DNA from: Acidobacteriota bacterium
GTDB lineage: Bacteria; Acidobacteriota; Thermoanaerobaculia; Multivoradales; Multivoraceae
Length of the DNA stretch: 49,794 bases
Reading direction: 5' to 3'
Assembly: GCA_026707325.1 (NCBI GenBank)
Contig: JAPOXA010000004.1
Location: 1 to 49,794, forward strand
Shown here one piece after another: positions 18,286 through 26,947 of the stretch (positions are counted from its first letter, which is position 1; the number at the start of each line of letters is the position of its first letter). The notes under the pieces are model-generated. The model saw only the letters and a list, made by a program, of their open reading frames with translations. It did no database searches and was not told the origin of the DNA. The position numbers were made by a program, and so were the translations under genes.

Positions 18286-19097
18286 TCTCGCGCGCCTTCG
18301 GGGACCGGCGGCCCGGTTTCGACCGCGGGTTCCATGTCGACCTCATCGCGGAAGCGCACCTCGATCCGGTAGGCCTCCACGTCTTCGCCGAACTGCGAGA
18401 GCAGGAAGGTGCGCACGAAGTCGGCGGTCCTGCGCCGGCCGAGTTCGCGCACGAGGGCGATGTTCTCGCCCGCGCGGGCGGCCAACTGGTCCGTGATGCG
18501 GAGTCGGAGCTGCTCCAGGACCGCCTCCTCGTCGCGCAGGATCGAATCCCCCTGAACGCGGTACTCGATCGCCGAGGCGTCCACGGCCGGCCGGTTGGCT
18601 CGCACGCCGGGCGCCAGGACGTGAACCGTCGTTCCCTCGAGCGTCAGCGACCACTCGTCCTCCAGGTCGAGGTAGTAGGTGTAGCGGACCGGGACGCGCG
18701 CCTCGACGACCACGTCGGGCAGCCTGAGCCGGCCCCAGAGCAGGCTGGCCGAGTCCGTGCGCTCCAGCACCTCCGTCTGGTCGAGCGAGGCGAACTGAAG
18801 AAAGGAGCTGCCCGAAACCTCCGTGGCGTAGCTCATGAAGGACGTCTGCACGCTGCCGGTCCGGAACGCCCGTGCGATGCGCTCCACGCTCTCCACCGCG
18901 GCGCGGCCGATCTCCCGGCCGCTCTCGACGATGTCGCCGGGCACCTGGGTCAGGCGGATGATCACGTAGCCGACCACGATGACCACGACCATGCCCAGGA
19001 TCAGCGTGATGAAGGCGAGCCGCCACAGCATCTGGCTGCGCGGTTTGCGCGGGCCGCGCCCGGGGCGACCGCCCTGCTCTCGGGGTGTCTCGACCAT
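18282..19097 (-). CDS. DUF4230 domain protein with one N-terminal membrane helix
   Basis: A basic N-terminus (PRKPRSQ) and one hydrophobic helix (LAFITLILGMVVVIVVGYVII, about 28-48) suggest an inner-membrane anchor with the rest exported. The remaining 220 residues, including LYTYYLDLEDEW-like and ITDQLAARAGENIALVRELGRRRTADFVRTFL segments, resemble DUF4230 proteins, whose function is unknown. It overlaps the CoA ligase gene start by 4 bases. A TAGACT box lies 8 bases before the ATG. Confidence 0.7.
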   Translation of the reverse strand: MVETPREQGGRPGRGPRKPRSQMLWRLAFITLILGMVVVIVVGYVIIRLTQVPGDIVESGREIGRAAVESVERIARAFRTGSVQTSFMSYATEVSGSSFLQFASLDQTEVLERTDSASLLWGRLRLPDVVVEARVPVRYTYYLDLEDEWSLTLEGTTVHVLAPGVRANRPAVDASAIEYRVQGDSILRDEEAVLEQLRLRITDQLAARAGENIALVRELGRRRTADFVRTFLLSQFGEDVEAYRIEVRFRDEVDMEPAVETGPPVPEGARD

Positions 19098-19105
19098 CGA
19101 AGCGC

Positions 19106-19111
19106 AGTCTA
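19106..19111 (-). promoter_or_regulatory. -10 box of the DUF4230-ligase operon, probably leaderless
   Basis: TAGACT on the minus strand is followed by 8 bases and the ATG at 19097, leaving no room for a Shine-Dalgarno sequence. Confidence 0.5.
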
Positions 19112-19134
19112 TGTCCGACCCGCCGGCGACCTGC

Positions 19135-19140
19135 TAGCCT
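19135..19140 (+). promoter_or_regulatory. possible -10 box of the first LLM oxidoreductase gene
   Basis: TAGCCT lies 58 bases before the ATG at 19199 and would leave a leader of roughly 50 bases that includes a GGAGA ribosome-binding site. It is back to back with the DUF4230 box at 19106-19111. Confidence 0.3.
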
Positions 19141-19198
19141 CGCGCGCGTTTCGTTCCCTCGAACCTGGACAGAGACTCAAGACCCTGGAGACCGGACC

Positions 19199-20239
19199 AT
19201 GGAACTAGGACTGCTCGCCGGCGCCTTCGGCAGCCAGATCACCATCGACATGGATCGCATTCGGCAGGCGGAAAGCGCCGGCTTCACGTCGGTCTGGACC
19301 GCGGAGGCCTACGGCTCCGATGCCGTGACCACGGCGTCCTGGATTCTGGCCCAGACGGAGAAGATCAAGGTCGGGACGGCGATCATGCAGATGCCGGCCC
19401 GCAGCCCGGCGATGACGGCGATGACCGCCATGACGCTGAACCAGCTCTCCGGCGGGCGCTTCCTGGTCGGCCTCGGCCCGTCCGGCCCGCAAGTCATCGA
19501 AGGCTGGCATGGCGTCGCCTACGGCCGGCCGCTGACGCGCACGAAGGAGTACATCGAGATCATGCGCAAGGTCTTCGCCCGCGAGGAGCCGGTGACCCAC
19601 GAGGGCTACCACTACCAGTTGCCCTATCGCGGCGAGGACGGCACGGGGCTCGGCAAACCGCTCAGGAGCATCCTGGCGGCGGACACCTCCATCCCGATCT
19701 ACACCGCCTCGATCAGCCCGAACGGCCTGGAGTGCAGCGCCGAGGTCGCGGACGGGGTCTTCCCGATCTGGATGAACCCCGAACGCTACGACCTGATCGA
19801 GGGCGCCCTCGAACGCGGCTTCGCGGCCGCCGGCAACGGCAAGAGCCTGGACGACTTCAAGGTCATGCCCTTCGTCACCGTCGTCATGGGCAACGACGTG
19901 GAGCAGTGCCGCACGCCGGTCAAGCAGAGCATGGCGCTGTACATCGGCGGCATGGGCGCCCGGGACAAGAACTTCTACAACGACTACGCCAAGCGCCTCG
20001 GCTATCCGGACGACGCGAAGCGGATCCAGGACAACTTCCTCGGCGGCAAGAAGAGCGAGGCGGTCGGCGCCGTGCCCGACGCTCTGGTCGACGACGTCGC
20101 CCTGGTCGGCCCGCGGGAGCGGATCGTCGACCGGCTCGCGGCCTGGAAGGAAGCCGCCGCCAAGGGTCAGGTCGCATCGATGGTGCTCGGCTGCCGGCAG
20201 CCGGAGGCGCTGGAGGCGATCGCGGAGGCGGTGCTTTAG
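19199..20239 (+). CDS. LLM class (luciferase-like) F420-dependent oxidoreductase
   Basis: LLM-family TIM-barrel enzymes use FMN or F420 to reduce or oxidise small organic substrates. The protein opens MELGLLAGAF and has the typical AESAGFTSVWTAEAYGSDA (about 25-43), NQLSGGRFLVGLGPSGPQV (about 81-99) and EYIEIMRKVF segments. These match the F420-using branch (Rv0953c/Mer-like) better than bacterial luciferase. The start at 19199 is preferred because GGAGA precedes it and the upstream extension is Arg-rich and unlike the family. The length of 346 residues is normal. It converges on the end of a complete F420 biosynthesis operon, which supports use of F420. The substrate is unknown. Confidence 0.88.
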   Translation: MELGLLAGAFGSQITIDMDRIRQAESAGFTSVWTAEAYGSDAVTTASWILAQTEKIKVGTAIMQMPARSPAMTAMTAMTLNQLSGGRFLVGLGPSGPQVIEGWHGVAYGRPLTRTKEYIEIMRKVFAREEPVTHEGYHYQLPYRGEDGTGLGKPLRSILAADTSIPIYTASISPNGLECSAEVADGVFPIWMNPERYDLIEGALERGFAAAGNGKSLDDFKVMPFVTVVMGNDVEQCRTPVKQSMALYIGGMGARDKNFYNDYAKRLGYPDDAKRIQDNFLGGKKSEAVGAVPDALVDDVALVGPRERIVDRLAAWKEAAAKGQVASMVLGCRQPEALEAIAEAVL

Positions 20240-20251
20240 GGCTTCCGACGC

Positions 20252-20941
20252 TCAGCCGGGCTTGCGGCCCACGATGACCGTGATCCCGACTTCGCTCCAG
20301 ACGCACTCTGCCGTGAAGCCGGCAGCCGCGACGGCGGACAGTTCGTCCTCCAGCGGGAAGTAGGTGTCCTCCTCGGACCACTCTTCGAAGTGTTCGAAGG
20401 CGCGCCGCTCGTCGATGCCGTGGGACACGAGGTGGTCGGCCCAGCCGCGCCAGGTCGTCTCCCGGGCGACGGGCTCCCCGGGCATCGTGGCGTCCGCGTT
20501 GACGAAGATGCCGCCGGGCTCGAGTGTCTGGAACACGCGACGGTAGAGCGCTCTCTTGTCGTCCATCGCCGGGATGTGATGCAGGGCGAGTGAGGCGACG
20601 GCGCCGCGGCAGCGGGGCAGGAGGTCCAGGAAGGAGCCCTTGGTGAAGCGGGCGCGGTTCCCGAACCGCTCGAGACGCGTTCGCGCCTGATCGAGCATCT
20701 CACCGTCGACGTCGATGAGTTCGACGACGGCCTGGGTGGAAAATTCGAGGATCGCCTCCGACAGGGCGCCGGTACCGGCGCCCAGGTCGATGATCGGACC
20801 TGGCGCCGCCGGGGCCAGCGCATGGGCGGCAACGGCGAGCATCTCCTCGTAGCCTGGGATGAACCGACGAATCGCCGCGTCGTACTCGTCGACCGCGATG
20901 CGCAGGTGGCGGCGGACGGAGTGGGATGCGTCGTCGTTCAT
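20252..20941 (-). CDS. class I SAM-dependent methyltransferase
   Basis: The SAM-binding motif I, IIDLGAGTGALSEAI (about 51-65), motif II acidic end VELIDVDGEML (about 73-83) and the post-motif ASLALHHIPAMDDKRALYR are visible, typical of small-molecule methyltransferases. The length is 229 residues. The gene begins 46 bases after the fbiC stop on the same strand, so it is the last gene of the F420 operon. Whether it methylates an F420-related compound or is an unrelated passenger cannot be decided from sequence. Confidence 0.87.
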   Translation of the reverse strand: MNDDASHSVRRHLRIAVDEYDAAIRRFIPGYEEMLAVAAHALAPAAPGPIIDLGAGTGALSEAILEFSTQAVVELIDVDGEMLDQARTRLERFGNRARFTKGSFLDLLPRCRGAVASLALHHIPAMDDKRALYRRVFQTLEPGGIFVNADATMPGEPVARETTWRGWADHLVSHGIDERRAFEHFEEWSEEDTYFPLEDELSAVAAAGFTAECVWSEVGITVIVGRKPG

Positions 20942-20987
20942 CGCCGATCGGTCGCCCGCGGCGTTCAGGCGCGGGCCTCCGTCTCGG

Positions 20988-23504
20988 TCAGGAACCGTCC
21001 AGGCCCGGACGAACGAGGCGCAACGGTCCGTCGCGCTCGTAGCGGTGGGCCGGGTTGTTCAGCACGGCGGCCAGTTCCGCGGCCTGGAAGGATGCCTCGA
21101 CGCGCTCGGGCGGCGGCGTGCCGTAAGGGGTCGTTCGCTGCTTGGGGACGCGGCCGGCGTCGCGGATGAGCTGCTCCATCCCGGCGGGAGGCAACTCTTG
21201 GCCGTGGGTGGCGCCGGCGGCCCGGGTGATGCTCTCGTTCATCAGGGTGCCGCCCAGGTCGTTCACCCCCGCCTCGAGGCAGGCCTTGACCCCCTGCGGT
21301 CCCATCTTGACCCAGGAGGCCTGGACGTTCCCGAACCAGGGGTGAAGCGCCAGCCGGGCCACTGCGTGCATGAGAACCGCCTCGCGGAAGGTCGGTCCCT
21401 TGCGGGCGCGGCCCTTGAGGTAGATCGGCGCCTCCATGTGGACGAAGGGCAGGGGCACGAACTCGGTGAAACCGCCCGTCCGTTTCTGCAGGTCCCGCAG
21501 CCGGAGCAGATGCCGGGCCCAGTTCCGGGGACCCTCGACATGGCCGTACATGATTGTCGCCGTCGTCCGGTAGCCGACGCCGTGGGCGGTCTCCATGACC
21601 TCCAGCCACTGGTCCGTGTTCAGCTTGTCGGGGCAGATGACGGCGCGGATCTCGTCGTCCAGGATCTCGGCAGCGGTCCCCGGGAGGGTCCCGAGCCCGG
21701 CGTCCCGGAGGCGGAGCAGGTAGTCGCGAAGCGCCATGTCGAGCGTCGCCGCGCCCTGCCAGACCTCGAGCGGGGAGAAGGCGTGGACGTGGATTTCCGG
21801 CACGGCCTCCTTCACCGCGCGGCAGATGCCCAGGTAGGTCTCGCCGCTGTAGTCGGGGTGGATGCCGCCCTGCATGCAGACTTCCGTCGCGCCCCGCTGC
21901 CAGGCCTCGACGGTACGGCGCATGACCTCCTCGAGTTCCAGGTCGTACGGCTTGCCGCGCAGGTTCTCGCTCAGCTTGCCCTTGGAGAAGGCGCAGAACT
22001 GGCACTTGAAGTAGCAGACGTTCGTGTAGTTGATGTTCCGGTTGACGACGTAGGTCACGGTGTCGCCGTTCACTTCGCGCCGGATCGCGTCGGCGGCGGC
22101 GCAGACGGCCGTGAACTCCGGGCCGCGAGCCGCGAACAGCCGGGCGATCGCGCCCTCCGAAAGGTCCTCGCCCGCCTGGGCGCGATCGAGGATGGGCGCG
22201 ATGCCCGTTTCCGCGCGTGGCGCCGCGCCGTTGCCGTTCCGGGCGGCGGAGCTGGTGACCGCGGCGAGAACCTCGGCCGGCGGCGGGGTTTCCTCGCCCG
22301 GGGACCAGTCGTCGGTGCGGGCGAGGCCGGTGGCGTCGACCCGCTGCAGCACCGCCGTGCGGACGCCGCCCAACCGGCGAATCTCCCGGCTCTGGCCGCG
22401 GCCGTCATCGAGCCAGCGCTCCCCGTCGAGAGCCCACTCGGGATACACCGTCAGCCGCTCGACCAGCGTCTTGCCGGCGGCGGCCGTCTCTTCGGCAAGG
22501 CGTTCCAGGTGTGGCCAGGGCGCTTCCGGGTTGACGAAGTCGGGAGTCACCGGCGATACCCCGCCCCAGTCGTCGATTCCGGCATCGACGAGCCGCGGCA
22601 GCACGCCGGGGCTCAGGTTGGGCGGCGCCTGAATGTGCATCTCCGGCCCCAGCACCAGTCTCGCCGCGGCGATCGTCCAGAGCAGGTCCTCCAGGGTGGG
22701 CTCGGGCGCGTTGGCCATCCGGGTCTCCGGCTTGGCCCGGAAGTTCTGGACGATGACTTCCTGGATGTGGCCGTACTCGTCGTGCAGGTCGCGCATGGCG
22801 AGCAGGGCGTCGATCCGTTCCTCGCGGGTCTCGCCGATTCCGATCAGGATGCCGGAGGTAAACGGCACCCGGGCTTCGCCGGCGAGCCGCAGGGTGTCGA
22901 GCCTTCGCTCCGGCACCTTGTCCGGGCAACCGTAGTGCGCCCGACCCTTCTCGTGGAGCCGCATGGAAACGCTCTCGAGCATGATGCCCATGGACGGCCC
23001 CACGGGCCGCAGATGCTCGAGGTCTTCAGTGGTCATCAGCCCCGGGTTGAGGTGGGGCAGGAGGCCCGTCTCGAGTAGAACCCGTTCCGCCGCCTCCCGC
23101 AGGTAGGAAAGGGTCGATTCGTGGCCCAGCTCGGCCAGGCCGTCGCGGGCCGCCCGGTACCTCAGTTCCGGCTTGTCGCCGAGGGTGAACAACGCTTCCT
23201 TGCAACCGGCTTGGGCGGCAAGGCGGGCCTGGCTCAGCACGGAGTCCAGCGGCATGTAAGCCGCCTCGCCCTTCTTCGGCGGCTGGGCGAAGACGCAATA
23301 GTGGCAGATGTCCCGGCACAGGTGCGTCAGTGGCAGGAAGACCTTGCGGGAGTAGGAAACCAGGTCACCGTGGCCGCGATCCCGCAACTCGCCGGCAGTC
23401 TCGATCAACTCTTCGAGGCCGCTGCCCGGCTCGATGCGGGCAAGCGCATGAGCCTCGTCAGGGGTCGGACGACGGTTCAGAAAGGCGCTGAGCGGAGGGG
23501 ACAT
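20988..23504 (-). CDS. fbiC: FbiC: fused CofG-CofH, 7,8-didemethyl-8-hydroxy-5-deazariboflavin (Fo) synthase
   Basis: FbiC makes the deazaflavin chromophore Fo from tyrosine and a pyrimidine-ribitol using two radical-SAM halves. The N-terminal CofG half has CRDICHYC (Cys63, 67, 70) and the C-terminal CofH half has CYFKCQFC (Cys497, 501, 504), each a CX3CX2C [4Fe-4S] site. GGIHPDYSGETYLG and HAFSPLEVWQGA are CofH hallmarks. The ATG at 23504 (MSPPLSAFLN) is used; the frame is open further upstream, but that part overlaps cofC and is Cys/Ser-rich noise. The length of 838 residues matches actinobacterial FbiC. Fusion of the two halves is typical of Actinobacteria and some other bacteria, whereas archaea keep CofG and CofH apart. 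Confidence 0.95.
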   Translation of the reverse strand: MSPPLSAFLNRRPTPDEAHALARIEPGSGLEELIETAGELRDRGHGDLVSYSRKVFLPLTHLCRDICHYCVFAQPPKKGEAAYMPLDSVLSQARLAAQAGCKEALFTLGDKPELRYRAARDGLAELGHESTLSYLREAAERVLLETGLLPHLNPGLMTTEDLEHLRPVGPSMGIMLESVSMRLHEKGRAHYGCPDKVPERRLDTLRLAGEARVPFTSGILIGIGETREERIDALLAMRDLHDEYGHIQEVIVQNFRAKPETRMANAPEPTLEDLLWTIAAARLVLGPEMHIQAPPNLSPGVLPRLVDAGIDDWGGVSPVTPDFVNPEAPWPHLERLAEETAAAGKTLVERLTVYPEWALDGERWLDDGRGQSREIRRLGGVRTAVLQRVDATGLARTDDWSPGEETPPPAEVLAAVTSSAARNGNGAAPRAETGIAPILDRAQAGEDLSEGAIARLFAARGPEFTAVCAAADAIRREVNGDTVTYVVNRNINYTNVCYFKCQFCAFSKGKLSENLRGKPYDLELEEVMRRTVEAWQRGATEVCMQGGIHPDYSGETYLGICRAVKEAVPEIHVHAFSPLEVWQGAATLDMALRDYLLRLRDAGLGTLPGTAAEILDDEIRAVICPDKLNTDQWLEVMETAHGVGYRTTATIMYGHVEGPRNWARHLLRLRDLQKRTGGFTEFVPLPFVHMEAPIYLKGRARKGPTFREAVLMHAVARLALHPWFGNVQASWVKMGPQGVKACLEAGVNDLGGTLMNESITRAAGATHGQELPPAGMEQLIRDAGRVPKQRTTPYGTPPPERVEASFQAAELAAVLNNPAHRYERDGPLRLVRPGLDGS

Positions 23505-23559
23505 GGGGATGACGGCGGCAGGCGCTGAACCCCGCCGCCAGTGGGGATAGCGAACGGTA

Positions 23560-24285
23560 TCAGTCCCGCTTGCGCGGGCTCTCCATCCGTTCCGGCACGC
23601 CGAGCTCCCGCAGGCCGAGTTTCCGCAGAAAGTGGCCGGCCCGGCCGGCTCGGTCGAGGCGCAGCAGTTCGGCCAGGTCGTCCGGATGGTCCACGTCGAG
23701 TCCGAGGTTCGGCAGCACGATGCTGGAGTGCGCCGCTCCGGCGCGCTCCGCTTCGCGCAGGTGGGCATGGAAGCTGCCGTCGCCGAAGCGGAACGGGATG
23801 CAGCCGGGCGGCGAACAGACGAGAGCATTGGTCCCCGATCGGAAGCGGTCGGGCGCGACGGTCACCGCCAGTCCCGGCGCTGACTCGTCTCCCTGGCGGC
23901 TCCGATCCTCGAGGTGCCGGGCGCGAAGCTCCTCCAGGTCCGCCGCCGTCGCCAGGGGCAGGTCGATCGGCAGGATCAGCATCGTCGTGGCGCCGCGGCG
24001 GTCGAGTTCCTCGGCGGCCGTGCCGAGCGCCCGGTTCAGGCCTCGCCGGGGTTCGGACAGAACCTCGCATCCGGCTTCCTCAAGATACGTCGCCGCAACG
24101 CGGTCCGCGGTCACGGCAAGCATGCCCGTGATGCCGGGAACGCCCGCGATCGCAGCGAGCACGTCGTCGAGCATCGAGCGGGCCAGTTCCTCCCGCTCTC
24201 CGGCGCTCAGGACGGGCGACAGCCGCCGCTTGGCCTCGGACCAGGCCTTGACCGGCAGGACAGCCCAGAGACTGCCGGCGGTCAC
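23560..24285 (-). CDS. cofC: CofC-like 2-phospho-L-lactate (or PEP) guanylyltransferase
   Basis: CofC activates phospholactate or phosphoenolpyruvate with GTP for transfer to Fo. The N-terminal AVLPVKAWSEAKRRLSPVL has the nucleotide-binding Lys pattern of the family. MLILPIDLPLAT is the metal-binding region, and GTNALVCSPP with FRFGDGSFHAHLREAE completes the set. The start is a GTG at 24285 that overlaps the cofD stop by 4 bases (GTGA). A GTG at 24327 also exists but would overlap cofD by 46 bases. The length of 241 residues is normal. Confidence 0.9.
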   Translation of the reverse strand: MTAGSLWAVLPVKAWSEAKRRLSPVLSAGEREELARSMLDDVLAAIAGVPGITGMLAVTADRVAATYLEEAGCEVLSEPRRGLNRALGTAAEELDRRGATTMLILPIDLPLATAADLEELRARHLEDRSRQGDESAPGLAVTVAPDRFRSGTNALVCSPPGCIPFRFGDGSFHAHLREAERAGAAHSSIVLPNLGLDVDHPDDLAELLRLDRAGRAGHFLRKLGLRELGVPERMESPRKRD

Positions 24286-25295
24286 GCGAACCGTTCCGGC
24301 GGCGAGGTTCCCGCCCTGTCGCCGCACCGGGCGCCGAGGCCGCGGGCGAAGTCCATCGTTTCCCCGGCCAGGCGTTCGCGGTCGGCCAGCGTCTCCATCA
24401 CCGTGCCGGTCACCAGGGTGGGCACGCCGAGATCCTCGATCTCCGCCGCCTGGCCGGCATCGGCGTCATCGATCACGAAGCCGTCGAGCAGGTCCCGTTC
24501 CTGGTAGTGCCGGGCGACGCCGGCCGCGGTGACCGGCATTCCGAGCTCGGCCATCATCTTGGCCGCCGGTCCCTTGATTGCCGCGCCGCCTATGATCGGC
24601 GAGACGGCGACAACGGGCGCAGCCGCTCGGCGAAGGGCCTCCTCGACGCCGTCGAGCGCCAGCACGGGATCGACGCTGACGAAGGGGTTCGAGGGGCAGA
24701 CGAGGATCGCTCGGGTGGCCTGGTCCTCCAGCGCCGACAGGAAGGCGGCCTGCGGCCGGGCCGTGTCGATTCCGTCGAAGCGAAACCCGGAGACGGCCGG
24801 CTCGCAGGCGTCGCGCACGAAGTAGTGCTGGAAGCTGAGCTCGCCGGTCTCCGTCAGCACGATCGTGCGCACCGGGTCGTCGCTCATCGGCAGCACCCGG
24901 GCGGCGATCCCGAGCGCCCGGCAAAGCGCGTCGGTTGCCTCGGTCAGGGTTTCGCCGGCGCGGAGCCATCGACTTCGTTCCACGTGGGTCGCCAGATCCC
25001 GGTCGCCGAGCCGGAACCAGGTCTCGCCGCCGAGGTGGGAGAGCGCCTCGAGGAACGACCAGGTCTCGTGCGCCTGGCCCCAGCCGGTGACGCGGTTCGA
25101 GATCCCGGCCAGCGTGTACATCACCGTGTCGAGATCGGGGCAGATCCGGAGCCCCAGGTGGTCGAAGTCGTCCGCGGTGTTGCAGACGACGGTCAGCGCG
25201 TCGCCGGGAAGCACGCGCGACAGTCCGAGAGCGAGCTTGGCCCCGCCGACGCCGCCGGACAGGGCCACACAGTGTATTGGGAGGGCTTCGTTCAA
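24282..25295 (-). CDS. cofD: CofD/FbiA 2-phospho-L-lactate transferase
   Basis: CofD transfers the phospholactyl (or phosphoenolpyruvyl) group to Fo, giving F420-0 or its dehydro form. The family opening ALSGGVGGAKLALGL (about 12-26), CNTADDFDHLGLRICPDLDTVMYTL (split: CNTADDFDHLGL then ICPDLDTVMYTL), and the later CPSNPFVSVDPVL and SPIIGGAAIKGPA segments are all present. The length of 337 residues is normal. The ATG at 25295 overlaps the cofE stop by 4 bases, and its own stop overlaps cofC by 4 bases. Confidence 0.95.
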   Translation of the reverse strand: MNEALPIHCVALSGGVGGAKLALGLSRVLPGDALTVVCNTADDFDHLGLRICPDLDTVMYTLAGISNRVTGWGQAHETWSFLEALSHLGGETWFRLGDRDLATHVERSRWLRAGETLTEATDALCRALGIAARVLPMSDDPVRTIVLTETGELSFQHYFVRDACEPAVSGFRFDGIDTARPQAAFLSALEDQATRAILVCPSNPFVSVDPVLALDGVEEALRRAAAPVVAVSPIIGGAAIKGPAAKMMAELGMPVTAAGVARHYQERDLLDGFVIDDADAGQAAEIEDLGVPTLVTGTVMETLADRERLAGETMDFARGLGARCGDRAGTSPPERFA

Positions 25296-26053
25296 CGGAA
25301 GAGATCCTGGTCGCGCGGCCGGAGCAGGTCGCGGGCGGTCTGAGCCGGCCCGAGTCGAGCGAGGCCGCGGACGCGTACCACCGGCGTGCCCTCGTTTCCT
25401 TCACCCTGGACGATCTGGGCGGCGCTCGCGACCTGGTCGGCGATCCCGGTCTCGGACACCTGGAGTTCGCGACCAAACAGGTCGCGATCGCCCTGCAGGT
25501 CCCAGAGCGCCGTCATCCCGGCGACGCCGATGGCGAGCCCGACGGTACCGAGCCGCCAGGCGCGGCCAACACTGTCGTTGATGATCACGCCGAGATCCTC
25601 GATTCCGAAACGGGCCGCGAGGGCTTCACGCAGGTTCGCTGCCGAGGCATCCGGATGCTCCGGCAGGAGCAGGGCGTAGCCGTGGTCGTCGCCGGGACGC
25701 AGGTTGGACTGGTCTATTCCCGCGTTCGCCAGCACGAGACCGAGCCGATGCTCGACGATGATGACTCCGGGCACGGTGCGCAGCACTTCGGTCGATTCCC
25801 GGAGCACGAGTTCGACCAGTCGCGGATCCTTGTCGCATTCCGCCGCCAGCCGCGCGGCCTCGGCGCCGGGTTCGACCGTCGCTAGCTCGACGATGCGGCC
25901 TTCCGTCTTGGAGACGATCTTCTGCGCGATCACGAGTACGTCTCCGGCGCGCAGCTGCAGGCGCGCCCGTCGCATCGCTTCGCCGATCAGGAGGGCCAGG
26001 TCGTCGCCCGGCTGGACTTCGGGCAGACCGGGGACGGGCTTGATGTTCAGCAT
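25292..26053 (-). CDS. cofE: CofE F420-0:gamma-glutamyl ligase (single domain)
   Basis: CofE adds glutamates to F420-0 with GTP and a divalent metal. Family signatures are LRAGDVLVIAQKIVSKTEGR (about 35-54), PGVIIVEHRLGLVLANAGIDQSN with its metal-binding region, and INDSVGRAWRLGTVGLAIGVAG. The length of 253 residues corresponds to the unfused archaeal-type enzyme. The actinobacterial FbiB carries an extra nitroreductase-like FMN domain that is absent here, so the dehydro-F420-0 reduction step would need another enzyme, or the phospholactate route would have to be used. Confidence 0.93.
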   Translation of the reverse strand: MLNIKPVPGLPEVQPGDDLALLIGEAMRRARLQLRAGDVLVIAQKIVSKTEGRIVELATVEPGAEAARLAAECDKDPRLVELVLRESTEVLRTVPGVIIVEHRLGLVLANAGIDQSNLRPGDDHGYALLLPEHPDASAANLREALAARFGIEDLGVIINDSVGRAWRLGTVGLAIGVAGMTALWDLQGDRDLFGRELQVSETGIADQVASAAQIVQGEGNEGTPVVRVRGLARLGPAQTARDLLRPRDQDLFR

Positions 26054-26143
26054 GGTGTGACAGGCGCGACGCGCGGAGGCCGAAGGCTACCCGCCCTCCG
26101 CAAGCGGAGTGGCGCGCCCCCGGCGATCGCACGCCGACCGTCT

Positions 26144-26848
26144 TCAGGGACTGCGGGTTGTCTCGCCGGTGATGCGAATGCCCGCGCCGGCAATGCCGTA
26201 CTTCCGGTTCAACTGGATGAGGATCGAGGTCAGGGCCTCGGCCGCGGCGGCGTTGTCGAGCGGCCCGGCGTGCCAACCGCGCATCCCGAGCGCCTCGATC
26301 AGTTCGATGACTTCGGCGCGGGCGGCGGGGTCGTCGCCGGTGACCAGAACGTCGCAGTCCACCGCGTCGTCCTCGCGCAGGTGGGCGGCGCCGACGTTCT
26401 GGAAGGCGGAGACGACCCGCACGTCCGGACCGACGGCCTGCTGGGCGATGACCGCGGCGCAGCCTTCGTCGGGAAGCTGCACGCGCGCGACCTTCGGCGG
26501 CACGAGCGGCACCGTGCAGTCGACCAGGATCTTGCCCTGAAGCGCCTCGCGCACCGCCTCCAGCGTGGCCCGCTGGAAAGCGTACGGCACGGTCAGCACC
26601 ACGAGGTCGCCCTCCTGGGCGGCGGTCAGGTTGTCCGTACCGCGTACGGTCGCCGGCAGGCCCAGACCCCGGAGCTGCTGGTTCACATCCTCCGCCGACC
26701 CGGCGCCCTTCTCCCGCGACCGCGAGCCGATGACGATCGGGTAGCCGGCCGCGGCCCAGCGCCGTGCGAGACCTCCGCCGAGGTCGCCAGTGGCGCCGAG
26801 CATGGCGAGCGCGGGTAGGGAGTTGGCGCCTGGCTGATTGTCTGACAT
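26144..26848 (-). CDS. NADPH-dependent F420 reductase (Fno/NpdG type)
   Basis: Fno moves hydride between NADPH and F420. The Rossmann loop LGATGDLGGGLARRWAAAG (about 16-34) and the NADPH phosphate-binding IGSRSREKG (about 38-46) are present, followed by LVVLTVPYAF and the conserved C-terminal GMRGWHAGPLDNAAAAEALT and AGAGIRITG. The start at 26848 (MSDNQPG) is chosen; upstream codons give an Arg-rich extension. The length of 234 residues is normal. It begins the F420 operon, 90 bases before cofE, so the cluster encodes both making and reducing F420. Confidence 0.92.
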   Translation of the reverse strand: MSDNQPGANSLPALAMLGATGDLGGGLARRWAAAGYPIVIGSRSREKGAGSAEDVNQQLRGLGLPATVRGTDNLTAAQEGDLVVLTVPYAFQRATLEAVREALQGKILVDCTVPLVPPKVARVQLPDEGCAAVIAQQAVGPDVRVVSAFQNVGAAHLREDDAVDCDVLVTGDDPAARAEVIELIEALGMRGWHAGPLDNAAAAEALTSILIQLNRKYGIAGAGIRITGETTRSP

Positions 26849-26913
26849 GACCGTTCCCGTGAGTTGCCGTGTCGCTCTTCGCCTCGTGCAAGACCTGCGA
26901 TGCGAGGGCGGCG

Positions 26914-26919
26914 ATCGTA
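26914..26919 (-). promoter_or_regulatory. possible -10 box of the F420 operon
   Basis: TACGAT on the minus strand lies 65 bases before the fno ATG, in the 99-base gap after terC. It matches the TAnnnT pattern seen before other genes here. No clear -35 element is seen. Confidence 0.3.
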
Positions 26920-26947
26920 CACCGCCCGGCTCCGCCACCGTCCGCGT

